From NCBI GenBank assembly GCA_049515555.1, contig JBEKTY010000017.1, positions 8,753-72,752 of the forward strand: a stretch of DNA of 64,000 nt, written 5' to 3'. This document shows, one piece after another, positions 40,519-50,500 of this stretch. The notes beneath the pieces are model-generated. The model did not search any database. It was given only the letters and a program-made list of their open reading frames with translations, and had not been told where the DNA came from. Numbering within the stretch: the stretch's first letter is position 1; every line of letters begins with the position of its first letter. The stretch comes from JBEKTY01 sp049515555. Lineage in GTDB: Bacteria; Planctomycetota; Planctomycetia; Pirellulales; Thermoguttaceae. Both the position numbers and the translations under genes were made by a program.

Positions 40519-40906
40519 GCGGTCATCCTTTCAACAGAGCATCAGGCTTTAGGGAACATCGGGGTCAGACTTTTGAGGTTCAGTATGATTGTCATTCCGC
40601 TTGCCTGCCCCGGTCCGGTGCCCGTGGGCCTTCAGGTCCACCGGTTGGACGGCGAACTGCTCTGCCACCCGGCGGTCTGTCCGCTCGATGGCGCTGGGAA
40701 GTTGATAGCAGACCAAATCCGATCGTCTGCGGCAAGGCCGCCCCGCCCGTCTGCCTGCCCCATCCGCTGGCGGTCCGGTGGCTGCTCGCCGCCGGCTGTT
40801 TGGCCCATCCTCGCTCATCCTTTCCCCCTCCGCCTTCCGCCCTCCGCCTTCCCCCTTTCGCAGGGCCCCTTGTCAAACTGCGGCGCAATCGCTAAACCTG
40901 TGTCTT
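40519..40906. other. Intergenic stretch upstream of kdsC
   Basis: 388 bp without a credible gene. It ends in a CCTCCGCCTTCC array (about 40824-40860). Confidence 0.5.
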
Positions 40907-41425
40907 ATGAATCTCGAACAGCGCTGCCGATCGATCGTGCTCATCCTGTCCGACGTGGACGGCGTGTTGACCGACGGCAAGATCGTAATCGACAACCAGG
41001 GCGGCGAATGCAAGCGGTTCTACGTTCGCGACGGCCTGGCCGTCAAGCTGTGGCAGAAGGCGGGCTACCGCTTCGGCATTCTTACCCAGCGAAGTTCTCA
41101 GGGCGTGAAGATCCGGGCGGCCGAGCTGGGGATCGAGATCCTGCGGCAGGGCATTCCCGACAAGCTCACGACCTTTAGGCAAGTATTGGCCGAGCTGAAA
41201 CTCTCGGCCAGCCAGGCTTGTTACTTGGGCGATGATCTGCCCGATCTGCCGGTGGTTCGGGCGGCCGGACTGGGGGTGGCCGTGGCCGACGCCTGTGCCG
41301 AGCTCCGCCAGGCCGCCCACCACACCACCACGGCCATCGGCGGCGCCGGGGCACTGCGGGAAAGCGTCGAGCTGGTCCTGAAGGCCCAAGGCCGGTGGAA
41401 CGACGTAATCCAGACGTATTTGTGA
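40907..41425 (+). CDS. kdsC: KDO 8-phosphate phosphatase (KdsC)
   Basis: HAD-family enzyme that removes phosphate from Kdo-8-phosphate. The 172-residue protein starts with the nucleophile motif LILSDVDGVLTDGKIVIDNQ, then FYVRDGLAVKLWQKAGYRFG, ILTQRSS and CYLGDDLPDLPVV (motif IV) in the arrangement of capless C0 HAD tetramers. Length fits KdsC (170-190). Start ATG 40907 (MNLEQRC). pyrE follows after 24 bases on the same strand, a likely cotranscript. Confidence 0.92.
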   Translation: MNLEQRCRSIVLILSDVDGVLTDGKIVIDNQGGECKRFYVRDGLAVKLWQKAGYRFGILTQRSSQGVKIRAAELGIEILRQGIPDKLTTFRQVLAELKLSASQACYLGDDLPDLPVVRAAGLGVAVADACAELRQAAHHTTTAIGGAGALRESVELVLKAQGRWNDVIQTYL

Positions 41426-41449
41426 GGGAGGAGTTAATCCCCAATCCCC

Positions 41450-42055
41450 ATGTACGACAAGCAGGCCCTGATCGAGATTATCCGCCGCACGGCCCTGAAA
41501 TTCGGCCAGTTCACGCTGGCCTCGGGCAAGCAGGCCACCTACTACCTGGACGGCAAGCAGGTGACGCTTGATCCGCACGGGGCCCGACTGGTGGCCGAAG
41601 GCATCTTAGACATCCTGGTTAGCGGTACGTGGCCGGCGGGCCAGCGCGGTTCGGACCCCTTGGCCGGCGGCACCTGGCCGGCGGCGGTGGGCGGGATGTC
41701 GATCGGCGCGGACCCGATTACGGCGGCGGTGGTCACCATGTCGGCGGTTCGTGGGACCCCCTTGGCCGGCTTCATGGTCCGCAAGGAGCCCAAGGGACAC
41801 GGCACCAACCGCTATCTGGAAGGGCCGGTCCAGCCCGGCAGCCAGGTCGTGATCGTGGAAGACGTGGTGACCACGGGCGGCTCGTCGCTCCAGGCGATCG
41901 AGCGCTGCGAGGCCTTCGGGCTGAAGATCGTCGGCGTGTTGGCCATTGTCGATCGCATGGAAGGGGGCGCCGAGGCCTTCGCCGCCCGGGGCCACCCCTT
42001 CGCCAGCCTCCTGACGATCCGCGACTTCGGCATCGAGCCGCCGGGAGCGGCGTGA
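41450..42055 (+). CDS. pyrE: Orotate phosphoribosyltransferase
   Basis: Joins orotate and PRPP in UMP synthesis. The 201-residue protein has FGQFTLASGKQATYYLDGKQ, GGMSIGADPITAAVV and the PRPP motif VVIVEDVVTTGGSSLQAIE. Between AEGILDIL and AAVGGMSI lies an extra segment of about 20 residues containing GTWPA twice, encoded by a short direct repeat (TGGCCGGCGG). A 180-bp gap with GCTCATA/GCTCAAA arrays follows. Confidence 0.93.
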   Translation: MYDKQALIEIIRRTALKFGQFTLASGKQATYYLDGKQVTLDPHGARLVAEGILDILVSGTWPAGQRGSDPLAGGTWPAAVGGMSIGADPITAAVVTMSAVRGTPLAGFMVRKEPKGHGTNRYLEGPVQPGSQVVIVEDVVTTGGSSLQAIERCEAFGLKIVGVLAIVDRMEGGAEAFAARGHPFASLLTIRDFGIEPPGAA

Positions 42056-42228
42056 GGTGGGAGCTGTGAGCAGTGAGCTATGAGCGGTGAGCGGTCGGCC
42101 CATCCTGGGGAAGGTACGGAGACCCATCGGCATGGTTATCGCGTTGAGCAGCCATAGCTCATGCCCCATAGCTCAAAGCTCATGGCTCAGAACTCATAGC
42201 TCATGGCTCAAAGCTCACAGCTCACAAC
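42056..42228. repeat. GCTCATA/GTGAGCA heptamer arrays
   Basis: GTGAGCAGTGAGCTATGAGC-type units (42059-42095) and, further on, inverted GCTCATA, GCTCAAA, GCTCACA units (about 42155-42228) lie between pyrE and glgA. Same family as 5430-5490. Confidence 0.8.
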
Positions 42229-42308
42229 AATCCTCCACGCCGGAATTATGGTAAAATTGACGTGGAGATCGGGAAAAGCACGTTGTTCCTCCCGCGCGGA
42301 GTTTGACG

Positions 42309-43799
42309 GTGAATATCCTCCTGGCCACCAGTGAAGCGGTTCCATTTGCCAAGACCGGCGGGCTGGCCGACGTCTGCGGGGCACTGCCGATCGAGTTGGC
42401 GCGGCTGGGGCATCAGGCCGCGGTAATTATGCCCGGCTACCGCCAGACCCACTATTGCGGCTGTCCCATCGAGCCTTTGGGCATCGATTTCATCGTGCCC
42501 ATCGGGAGCAAGACGGTAGCCGGGCACCTGGCCAAGAGCTACCTGCCGGGCGGGTCGGTGCCGGTGTACCTGGTCCAGCAGGATCAATACTTCGACCGCG
42601 ACCAGCTTTACGGGATCGAGGGCAAGGACTACATCGACAACTGCGAGCGATTCGTGTTCTTCAGCCGGGCCGTGTTGGAGGCCATCCGCTTGCTGGATCT
42701 GAACGTGGACGTGCTCCACGCCAACGATTGGCAGACGGGGCTGGCGCCGGCCTACCTGAAGGTCGAGTACCAGCACACCCCGCGCTACCAGCACGTCGGA
42801 TCGCTGTTCACGATTCACAACATGGTCTTCCAGGGGCAGTTCTGGCACTGGGACATGTTGCTGACCGGGCTGGACTGGAAGTATTTCAACTGGCACCAGA
42901 TGGAGTTCCACGGAAAGCTGAATTTGCTGAAGACGGGCATGGTGTTCGCGGATTCGGTCAGCACGGTCAGCCCCCGCTATGCCCAGGAGGTGCAGAGCAG
43001 TCCCTTGGGCTGCGGCCTGGAAGGCGTGCTGCAATACCGCAAGGCGGTGTTCACGGGCATTCTGAACGGGATCGACGATACGGAGTGGAACCCGGCCATC
43101 GACGCCTACCTGGCGGCGCCCTACGGGCCCGACACGGTCGGCCAGGGCAAGCCGCTCTGCAAAGCGGCCCTGCAGAAGGAAGTCGGACTGCCGCAGAAGC
43201 CCGACGTGCCGCTGGTGGCCTCGATCGGCCGGCTGACCGATCAGAAGGGCTTCGATCTGATCGCCGAGGTCATCCAGCGCTGGGTCGCCAGCGGCGACGT
43301 GCAGTGGGTCATTTTGGGCACCGGGCAGCCCAAGTATCACCGCCTGTTCGAGAGCCTGGCCGAGCGGTTCCCCGACCGGGTCGCCGTGCGGCTGGAATTC
43401 TCCAATCCGCTGGCGCATCGCATCGAAGCCGGCGCCGACATCTTCCTCATGCCCAGCCGATTCGAGCCCGCCGGCCTCAACCAGCTCTACAGCCTGAAAT
43501 ACGGCAGCGTGCCGCTGGTGCGGGAGACGGGCGGACTGGCGGACACGATCGTGGGCTACGGCAATCAGCCGCCCGGCGGGCCGGCCCCCAACGGCTTCAG
43601 TTTCACGCAGTACAGCCCCCTGGCGCTGAGCGAAACGCTCCGCCGGGCCTGCGACCTCTACCGCCAACAGCCCGAAGTCTGGCGGCAGTTGATCGACACG
43701 GGCATGCGCCAGGACTGGTCGTGGGCCAACAGCGCCCGGCAGTATGTCGAGCTGTACCTGAAGACGATCGCCCGGGCTACGGCGCCTGCCGGGGCGTAA
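42309..43799 (+). CDS. glgA: Glycogen synthase (GT5)
   Basis: Elongates glycogen from ADP-glucose. NILLATSEAVPFAKTGGLAD carries the family KTGGL motif; HANDWQTGLAPAYLK, TIHNMVFQG, ILNGIDDTEWNP and the C-terminal FLMPSRFEPAGLNQLYSLKY and VRETGGLADTI complete the pattern. 496 residues, normal length. The start is GTG 42309 (TTG 42303 possible), with GGAG upstream. Genes for GalT and a GH57 glucanotransferase follow on the same strand, so it is the head of a glucan unit. Confidence 0.94.
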   Translation: MNILLATSEAVPFAKTGGLADVCGALPIELARLGHQAAVIMPGYRQTHYCGCPIEPLGIDFIVPIGSKTVAGHLAKSYLPGGSVPVYLVQQDQYFDRDQLYGIEGKDYIDNCERFVFFSRAVLEAIRLLDLNVDVLHANDWQTGLAPAYLKVEYQHTPRYQHVGSLFTIHNMVFQGQFWHWDMLLTGLDWKYFNWHQMEFHGKLNLLKTGMVFADSVSTVSPRYAQEVQSSPLGCGLEGVLQYRKAVFTGILNGIDDTEWNPAIDAYLAAPYGPDTVGQGKPLCKAALQKEVGLPQKPDVPLVASIGRLTDQKGFDLIAEVIQRWVASGDVQWVILGTGQPKYHRLFESLAERFPDRVAVRLEFSNPLAHRIEAGADIFLMPSRFEPAGLNQLYSLKYGSVPLVRETGGLADTIVGYGNQPPGGPAPNGFSFTQYSPLALSETLRRACDLYRQQPEVWRQLIDTGMRQDWSWANSARQYVELYLKTIARATAPAGA

Positions 43800-43817
43800 C
43801 GCTCGGCGAATCAATTA

Positions 43818-43896
43818 CGTATTCCTCACGCTCCGCGTGAGGCCGAAAGTGCGATTGCGTCTCTCCCGGGCCCTCTCGCGGAGCGAGAGGAGTACG
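43818..43896. repeat. Dispersed two-hairpin repeat, copy 2
   Basis: CTCACGCTCCGCGTGAG and CCTCTCGCGGAGCGAGAGG, separated by GCGATTGCGTCTC; matches 21226-21305 over its whole length. It lies between glgA and galT. Confidence 0.85.
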
Positions 43897-44004
43897 GGAA
43901 GCATGCCCTTCGCTGCGCTCAGGGACGTGCCACCCTCGTTGAAAGATGTGCAAATTGCTTTGACGCGGTCCCATAAGCGTCAGCCGCGCGGAAACCCCAC
44001 TGCA

Positions 44005-45048
44005 ATGTCTGAGCTGCGGAAGGATCCGGTCGTCGGCCGCTGGGTGATCATTTGCCCCAATCGGGCGGAGCGGCCCAACGCCTTCATCCGCCCCGCGCCG
44101 CGGGAGCGGAGCGGGCCCTGCCCGTTCTGCGCGGGGCACGAGGGCCAGACCCCGGCCGAGGTGTTCGCCTTTCGTGGCCCGGACGCCCAGCCCGACGGGC
44201 CCGGCTGGCGGGTCCGCGTGGTCCCCAACCAGTTTCCCGCCCTCGATGGCCGGGGCGGGGTCGGCCGCTGGCGCGAGGGCCTCTATCAACTGATCGAGGG
44301 CACGGGGGCCCACGAGGTCATTATTGAATCGTCCCGCCACGTGATGAGCACTTCGGACCTCTCGGTCGAGGAGCTGGCCGAAGTGTTCTCGGCCTATCGC
44401 CAGCGGTTGCGGCACTGGAAGCAAGACCCCCGGCTCCGCTACGGCCTGGTCTTCAAGAACGTGGGACCCGAGGCCGGCGCCTCGATGGAGCACACGCACA
44501 GCCAACTGATCGTTACGCCGCTCGTGCCTGTCCAGGTTTTGGAAGAAATCAGCGGTGCGCTGGAGTTCTATCACCAGCACGGGCGGTGTGTTTATTGCCA
44601 GATCGTCAGCCAGGAGCGAGAGTCCGGCCGGCGGCTCGTCCTGGAGACGCCCCGCTTTGTGGCCGTGTCGGCTTTTGCCGCCCGCTTTCCGTTTGAAACT
44701 TGGGTGCTCCCGAAGGAGCACGGCAGTTGTTACGAAGACATGCCGGAAGCCGAGTTGCACGAGCTGGCGGCGATCTTCCGCCGCCTGATCGTGGAAATCG
44801 AGGCCGTCGCCCCGCGCGTTGCATATAATTACATCCTGCACACGGCACCCTTTGACACGGCGGCCGCGTTGCACTATCACTGGCATATAGAGGTTATTCC
44901 GAGCTTGACGAGGGCGGCAGGGTTTGAAATGGGTAGCGGTTTTTTCGTCAATCCGGTGCCGCCGGAAGAGGCCACCCTTCGCTTGCGTCAGGTGGACCGG
45001 GAAAAGGGGACAGGCACCTTTTGTGCGAAGCACCCGAAGGGCCGTTGA
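44005..45048 (+). CDS. galT: Galactose-1-phosphate uridylyltransferase, C-terminus altered by insertion
   Basis: Exchanges UMP between UDP-glucose and galactose-1-phosphate (Leloir pathway). CPFCAGHEGQTPAE (Cys39, Cys42) is the metal site. The catalytic motif reads MEHTHSQLI where most relatives have HPHSQ, so His-x-His is kept. HWHIEVIPSLTRAAGFEMGS is the second histidine-rich segment. 347 residues. From residue about 331 the frame runs into an inserted GGGGACAGGCACC element and stops there (ending GTFCAKHPKGR); the probable old ending, RLRQVGDKLT, is still readable after the element up to 45111. Activity is probably kept since only the tail is affected. Confidence 0.9.
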   Translation: MSELRKDPVVGRWVIICPNRAERPNAFIRPAPRERSGPCPFCAGHEGQTPAEVFAFRGPDAQPDGPGWRVRVVPNQFPALDGRGGVGRWREGLYQLIEGTGAHEVIIESSRHVMSTSDLSVEELAEVFSAYRQRLRHWKQDPRLRYGLVFKNVGPEAGASMEHTHSQLIVTPLVPVQVLEEISGALEFYHQHGRCVYCQIVSQERESGRRLVLETPRFVAVSAFAARFPFETWVLPKEHGSCYEDMPEAELHELAAIFRRLIVEIEAVAPRVAYNYILHTAPFDTAAALHYHWHIEVIPSLTRAAGFEMGSGFFVNPVPPEEATLRLRQVDREKGTGTFCAKHPKGR

Positions 45049-45078
45049 CGGCAAAAGGTGCCTGTCCCCTTTTTCCCC
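44996..45078. mobile_element. GGGGACAGGCACC element, copy 2, in galT
   Basis: Inverted ends GGGGACAGGCACCTTTTG and CAAAAGGTGCCTGTCCCC around a middle that matches copy 1 in reverse. The direct repeat CGCTTGCGTCAGGTGG flanks it (44980-44995 and 45079-45094). Confidence 0.85.
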
Positions 45079-45264
45079 CGCTTGCGTCAGGTGGGTGATA
45101 AACTTACCTGAAACCGGGAAGTTTTCCGACCAGGGAAACTGGATAATCTGGGGTGCGGTTGCCGATGAAGTAATCTGTCCCGCGCGGACCGACCCGCTCT
45201 GGCCGGTACCAGCACCGCGCGGTGGGTAATCATCGACCAACCGCCCTTGAATCCCGCTTGAGCC

Positions 45265-47433
45265 ATGCCGAACCCCATCCGACTAATCCTCGCGCTTCAC
45301 GACCATCAGCCGATTGGCAATTTCGATCACGTTTTCCAGCGGGCGTACGAGGACAGTTACCTCCCGCTGTTGGACGTGTTCAGTCGTTACGAGTCGCTGC
45401 GGATGGCGCTGCACACCAGCGGCTCGCTCATGGAATGGCTGGAGGCCAGCCATCCGGAGTACGTGGACCGCCTGGCGCGGCTGGCCTCCGAAGGCCGGCT
45501 GGAAATCATCGGCGGCGCGTTCTACGAGCCGATCCTGGGCATGATTCCCAGCCGGGACCGCATCGGGCAGATCCGCAGCTACAGCCGTTGGCTGCAGAAC
45601 CGGCTGGGCACGTCGGTCCGCGGCATGTGGATGCCCGAACGCGTGTGGGAACAGAGCTTCACCCGCGACGTGGTCGACGCCGGCATCGAATACACCATTC
45701 TGGACGACTTCCACTTCAAAACAGCCGGCCTCACCGACGCCCAGTTGCAGGGCCATCTAATCACCGAGGACGAGGGCCGCGTGCTGGTGGTCTTTCCGGG
45801 CAGCGAGCGGCTGCGCTATACGATTCCCTTCGCCGCGCCCGAGGAAACGATCAAATACCTGGCCGGGCTGGCCGAGCAGCGGCCGGGCTCGATCGCCCTG
45901 TTCGGCGACGACGGCGAGAAGTTCGGCACCTGGCCGGAGACCAAGAAGCACGTCTACGAGGACGGCTGGCTGGTGCGGTTCTTCGACGCCCTGGTGGCCA
46001 ACCAGGATTGGATCCAGGTGACCACGCCCTCGGAGGCCATCGACAACGTGCCGCCGGTGGGCAAGGTGTACCTGCCCGATTGCAGTTACCGCGAGATGAC
46101 CGAATGGGCGCTGCCCACCGAGCAGTTGGTCGAGTACGAGCGGCTCTCGCACGAGCTGCGCGACGATCCGCGCTGGTCGGTGCTGCGGCGTTTCGTGGGG
46201 GGCGGCTTCTGGCGGAACTTCAAGGCCAAGTACCCCGAGGCCGATGAAATGTACGGCCGCATGATGATGGTCAGCCGCCGCGTGCAGGAGGCGCTCGACC
46301 AGGGCCCGCCGGGAGCGCTGGTCGAGCAGGCGCGGACGCATCTGTACCGGGCCCAATGCAACTGCGGCCATTGGCACGGCGCGTTCGGCGGCATCTACCT
46401 GCCCCATCTCCGCAATGCCGTCTACCGCTCGCTGATCGCCGCCGACAACCTGCTGGAGCGGGCCGCCGGCCGCCCGGAAGCCTGGGTCGAGGCCACCGCC
46501 GACGACTTCAACTTCGACGGCCGGCAGGAGGTCCGCCTGGCCAACGACCGGCTGCTGGCCATGATCCTGCCCAGCCGCGGCGGCCAATTGGCCGAGCTCG
46601 ACGTCCGCCGCATCCAACACAACCTGCTGGCCACGCTGGCCCGGCAGCCCGAGGCCTATCATCGCAAGGTCCTCGCCGGCAACCAGGGGGGCAACGGCAG
46701 TTGCGCCAGCATCCACGAGCGCGTGATCTTCAAACAGGCCGATCTCGACCAGCGGATCCAGTACGACAAGTATCCGCGGAAGAGCCTGCTGGACCTGTTC
46801 TACGACCAGGACGCGACGCTGGCCGCGGTGGCGGCGGGCGAGGCGGCCATCCGCAGCGACTTCACCGCCGCCATCTACGAAGCCCGCATTCGCCGCAACC
46901 CCGACCGCATCCAGGTGCAACTGGTCCGCGAAGGCCCGGCCGACGGCCACACCGTCCGCATTACCAAGGGCCTGACGCTCGACGCGGGCAGCGCCACGCT
47001 GCAGATCGCCTACATGCTCGAGAACCTGCCGCCGGAGCGGCCGCTGCACTTCGCCGTCGAGTTCAACTTCGCCGGCCTGCCCGCCGGGGCCGACGACCGC
47101 TACTTCCACGACCTGGACGGCAACCGCCTGGGACAAACCGGCGCCCGGCTCGATCTCTACGACGCCCTGGGCCTGGGCCTGTGCGACGAGTGGCTGGGCC
47201 TCGACGTGGGACTGACCGCCTCGCGGCCCACCCACTTCTGGACCTTCCCCATCGAGACCGTGAGCCAATCGGAAGGCGGTTTCGAGCTGGTCCACCAATC
47301 GACCGTGGTCCAGCCGCACTGGCTGGTGACGCCCGATCGCGACGGCCGCTGGACCGTGCTCATGCAGCTTGCCCTGGACACCAGCCGGGCCGAAAGCCGC
47401 GCCGAACAAGCGGCCGCCGCCGTGACGGGCTGA
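45265..47433 (+). CDS. GH57 4-alpha-glucanotransferase
   Basis: 722 residues. The GH57 barrel opens with LILALHDHQPIGNFDHVFQR. The catalytic nucleophile is probably Glu125 in MWMPERVWEQSF and the acid Asp215 or Asp216 in ALFGDDGEKFGTWP, almost the positions (Glu123, Asp214) known for the Thermococcus litoralis enzyme. The C-terminal half is beta-rich (DUF1926-like), with NFDGRQEVRLANDRLLAMIL and PLHFAVEFNFAGLPAG. The enzyme would rearrange alpha-1,4-glucans; an amylase activity is the alternative. It follows glgA and galT on the same strand, which fits glycogen turnover. Confidence 0.9.
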   Translation: MPNPIRLILALHDHQPIGNFDHVFQRAYEDSYLPLLDVFSRYESLRMALHTSGSLMEWLEASHPEYVDRLARLASEGRLEIIGGAFYEPILGMIPSRDRIGQIRSYSRWLQNRLGTSVRGMWMPERVWEQSFTRDVVDAGIEYTILDDFHFKTAGLTDAQLQGHLITEDEGRVLVVFPGSERLRYTIPFAAPEETIKYLAGLAEQRPGSIALFGDDGEKFGTWPETKKHVYEDGWLVRFFDALVANQDWIQVTTPSEAIDNVPPVGKVYLPDCSYREMTEWALPTEQLVEYERLSHELRDDPRWSVLRRFVGGGFWRNFKAKYPEADEMYGRMMMVSRRVQEALDQGPPGALVEQARTHLYRAQCNCGHWHGAFGGIYLPHLRNAVYRSLIAADNLLERAAGRPEAWVEATADDFNFDGRQEVRLANDRLLAMILPSRGGQLAELDVRRIQHNLLATLARQPEAYHRKVLAGNQGGNGSCASIHERVIFKQADLDQRIQYDKYPRKSLLDLFYDQDATLAAVAAGEAAIRSDFTAAIYEARIRRNPDRIQVQLVREGPADGHTVRITKGLTLDAGSATLQIAYMLENLPPERPLHFAVEFNFAGLPAGADDRYFHDLDGNRLGQTGARLDLYDALGLGLCDEWLGLDVGLTASRPTHFWTFPIETVSQSEGGFELVHQSTVVQPHWLVTPDRDGRWTVLMQLALDTSRAESRAEQAAAAVTG

Positions 47434-47492
47434 GAGCCCGGTAGCTGAGAACCCAAGCGGAGGTCGCACTGCGCGGACCCCGCGTCTGTGCT

Positions 47493-47564
<72 letters not shown>

Positions 47565-47573
47565 GGCGATTTA

Positions 47574-50500
47574 TCAATCTTCTTTCACCTGCAGCTTGAT
47601 CTCGTCGGAGTTGGCCTTCAGCTCGGGGGCGTACATGGCCCAGGCGCGGGTCGGCAGGGCGCTGAAGCGGCCGGGCTGCTCGGCCCGCACGCGGTACGAC
47701 ACGCTATGCGCCCCGCGGGCCAGCTCGCGGGCGAAAAACACCACCCGGTTGTCGCGATACTCGACGTAGGCCCCCAGGTCGTTGCCCGTGTAGCCGCTCC
47801 GCTGGTCCACCGGCTCGAACCCGGCGGGCTTCATGTCCTCGAAAACCAGGTACTCGTAGTCGTTCTTGCTCTGGATCTCGAGCTCGACCTCGGCCAGGTC
47901 GCCGCTGCGGAGCGTGGCCAGGTTCTCGAGTTCTTCGCGGCGGTACTTCTCGACCTTCTGCTGGACGACCTGGCCGTGGGCGCCGGCCGCGTCGATCGCC
48001 TTCTCGGCCTTGACCAGTTTGTAATAGCGGCGCTGGACCTTGATCTCCAGCCCGGCCTTCGTGATGAAGTCTTCCAACGTGAAGTTTGTGAGGTATCCGT
48101 TGTAGTACAGCGGGCCGGCGCCCTTCTTGCGCAGCGCAATCTGATGCTTGCCGGCCGTCACCGCTTCGCCCTCCAGCACAAACTTGTTGTCGAACTGGAA
48201 GAGCGTCTGGGGGGTGATTTCCACGGCCTTCTGCAGCTTGCCGTCGTAGTACACCTCGACGGTCATTTCCGGCCGCGACTCGCCGCTGGCCCGCAGGTAC
48301 TCGGCCATGGCCTCGATCACCACTGCCGTATCGCGGGTCGAGTTCCAATAGCTGGCGTGCTTGCGGTTGTTGAGCAGGTACTTCACCAGCCGCGGGGCCA
48401 GCTCGCCCTTGGGATCGGTGCGGGCCAGGAGCTTCAGGTAATACGCCTGGGCCTCGTACTCGCTGCCGTACCAGTACCACCAGTAGCCCTGCGGCAGGTT
48501 GAGCCAGGCGGTCTGGTTCTCGTCGTCCTGCTGGACGTACTGGCCCAGGTTGCGGATAACCATGGCGAGCTGCTCCTGCCGGCCTTCCTTTTGCAGGGCG
48601 ACGCCGTACATGGCCAGGGCGTAGACGGCCAGTTTCGTGCGATCGCGGTACAGGAACTCCCGCATTTCGGCGTTATGCACTCCGGCGTCGCCAAGAACCA
48701 TGTAGACGAAGGCGTCCAGCTCGTCGGCGTGCGCCTTCCAGCGCAGCCCGGGCGGCTTGTCCTTGATGGCCGCATTCTTGATCCACTGGATCTGCTCGTC
48801 CTGGTAGCGGCGGAGCCACTCCGTGCCGCGATCGACCATGCCCGGCACCAGGGCCACGTCGTTCCGGGCGGCCAGTTGCAGGCCGTGGACGACCAGGGCC
48901 GTGGTATGGGGCGCAGAGTGCTCGCCCCAGCCGGAGAACCAGCCCCAGCCGCCGTCGGAAAGTTGCATTTCGGTCAGGCGGTTCACGCCCTCCTTGACCA
49001 TGCGGCGGACTTCTTCCTCGTCGAAGACCGGGTTCCGCGCGTAGCGCTGCCACTGCTTGGCGCGATCGGCATCCGCGCCGATCTCCTGGGCGTTCAAGTT
49101 GGTCTGCTTGCGGCGAATCTGCTCCAGGTTGAGTTTCATATCGAGCAGGATCTTTTGGGTGATCACGGTGGGCAGGAAGCGGTTGAGCGTCTGCTCGGTG
49201 CAGCCGTAGGGGTAATCAGCCAGGTACGGCAGGGCATCGACCATGGCCCCGGCCAGCGTGGGCGAGTAGCGGACCTCGAGCCGCGACTGGGCCGGCCGTC
49301 GCCGCTCGGGCACGTCGAAGCCGAACTCGCCCGCCTGCTCCTTGGGGCGAATCGCGCCCGAGCGGGCCTCCATCTTCAGCATGCCGTGGATGTAGCAGGG
49401 GAACTTCTGCTCCACGGCGTCCGATTCCTCGTCGGTGAGGGCCTTCATGCGGACCACCGCTTGGCCCTCGTCGAGGCACTTGACCCGCCAATCGACGCGG
49501 GCCTCGCCTTGCGGCTCGATCTGAACGTTGCGACCCTCACCGGTGAGATAGGCCGGCCGATGGACGTGCTCTATCGTAAACGCATTGACAGGCACGCCCA
49601 GGCAATTTCCCTCCAGTTCCAGCTTTACGGTGACTTCCTTCTTCGCCTTGAGGTAATTATGCACCACGGCCGAGAGCACGACTTCATCGGTTTGAACGAA
49701 GAAGCGCGGCGCCTCGAGGCGGACGATGAGGTCCTTGCGGGTGATGACGTCGGTTTGGCCCTGTCCGACGCGGGTTCCCGCGCCCATGCCCCAGACCTTG
49801 ATCCGCCAGGTGGTGAGGTTCTCGGGCATGTCCAGGGCCACCTCGGCCGTGCCGTCGGCCTGGGTGGTCAAGTTGCCGACCCACAGGGCCGTATCGGCGA
49901 ACTTGGTGCGCAGTGTGGGCTGGACCAGCGGTGCGGGCGGTGCGGCCCCCGGGCCGGCTGCGGCCTTTCGCAGGGCTGCGCCTCCGCCCATGCCGGGCGG
50001 GGCCGACGGCATGGCGGCCGCCGCCATGGGCGCGGCCGCCTCCTCGACGGCGTCCATGGCCACGGCCCCGTTGGCGAGCATCAGGCGGTTGCGGATACCG
50101 CCGCTCTTGCCGCCGAACTCGCCGCGCACGACCATGCCCGGCTTGCCGCCGTCCATGCCGCCTTCATCCTCGCCCGGTCGCCCCGGGTCCTCGTCGGCCA
50201 CGCTGCGGCCGAACACGCCCAGGTCGCTCATGCCCCGCGCACCGGGCGGCACCAGGTTCCCCACGAACCGGCCCAGGCTGGACTCGCTCTGCGGGTGATG
50301 CTCGCGCCGCCATTTCCAGAAGAACTCCTTGATCTCCGGCACGTTGCCGCCGCCGGAAATATATTCCACCGACTTGTCGTAAATGGCCACGACCGTCGAG
50401 CCCACCAAGGGCTTGCCGGAATTGTCGCTCAGCTTCAGCCGCACCTTGGCCTTCTGGCCGGGCCGATAAGTGGCGGCCGAGGCGGTCACCGCCACGTCCA

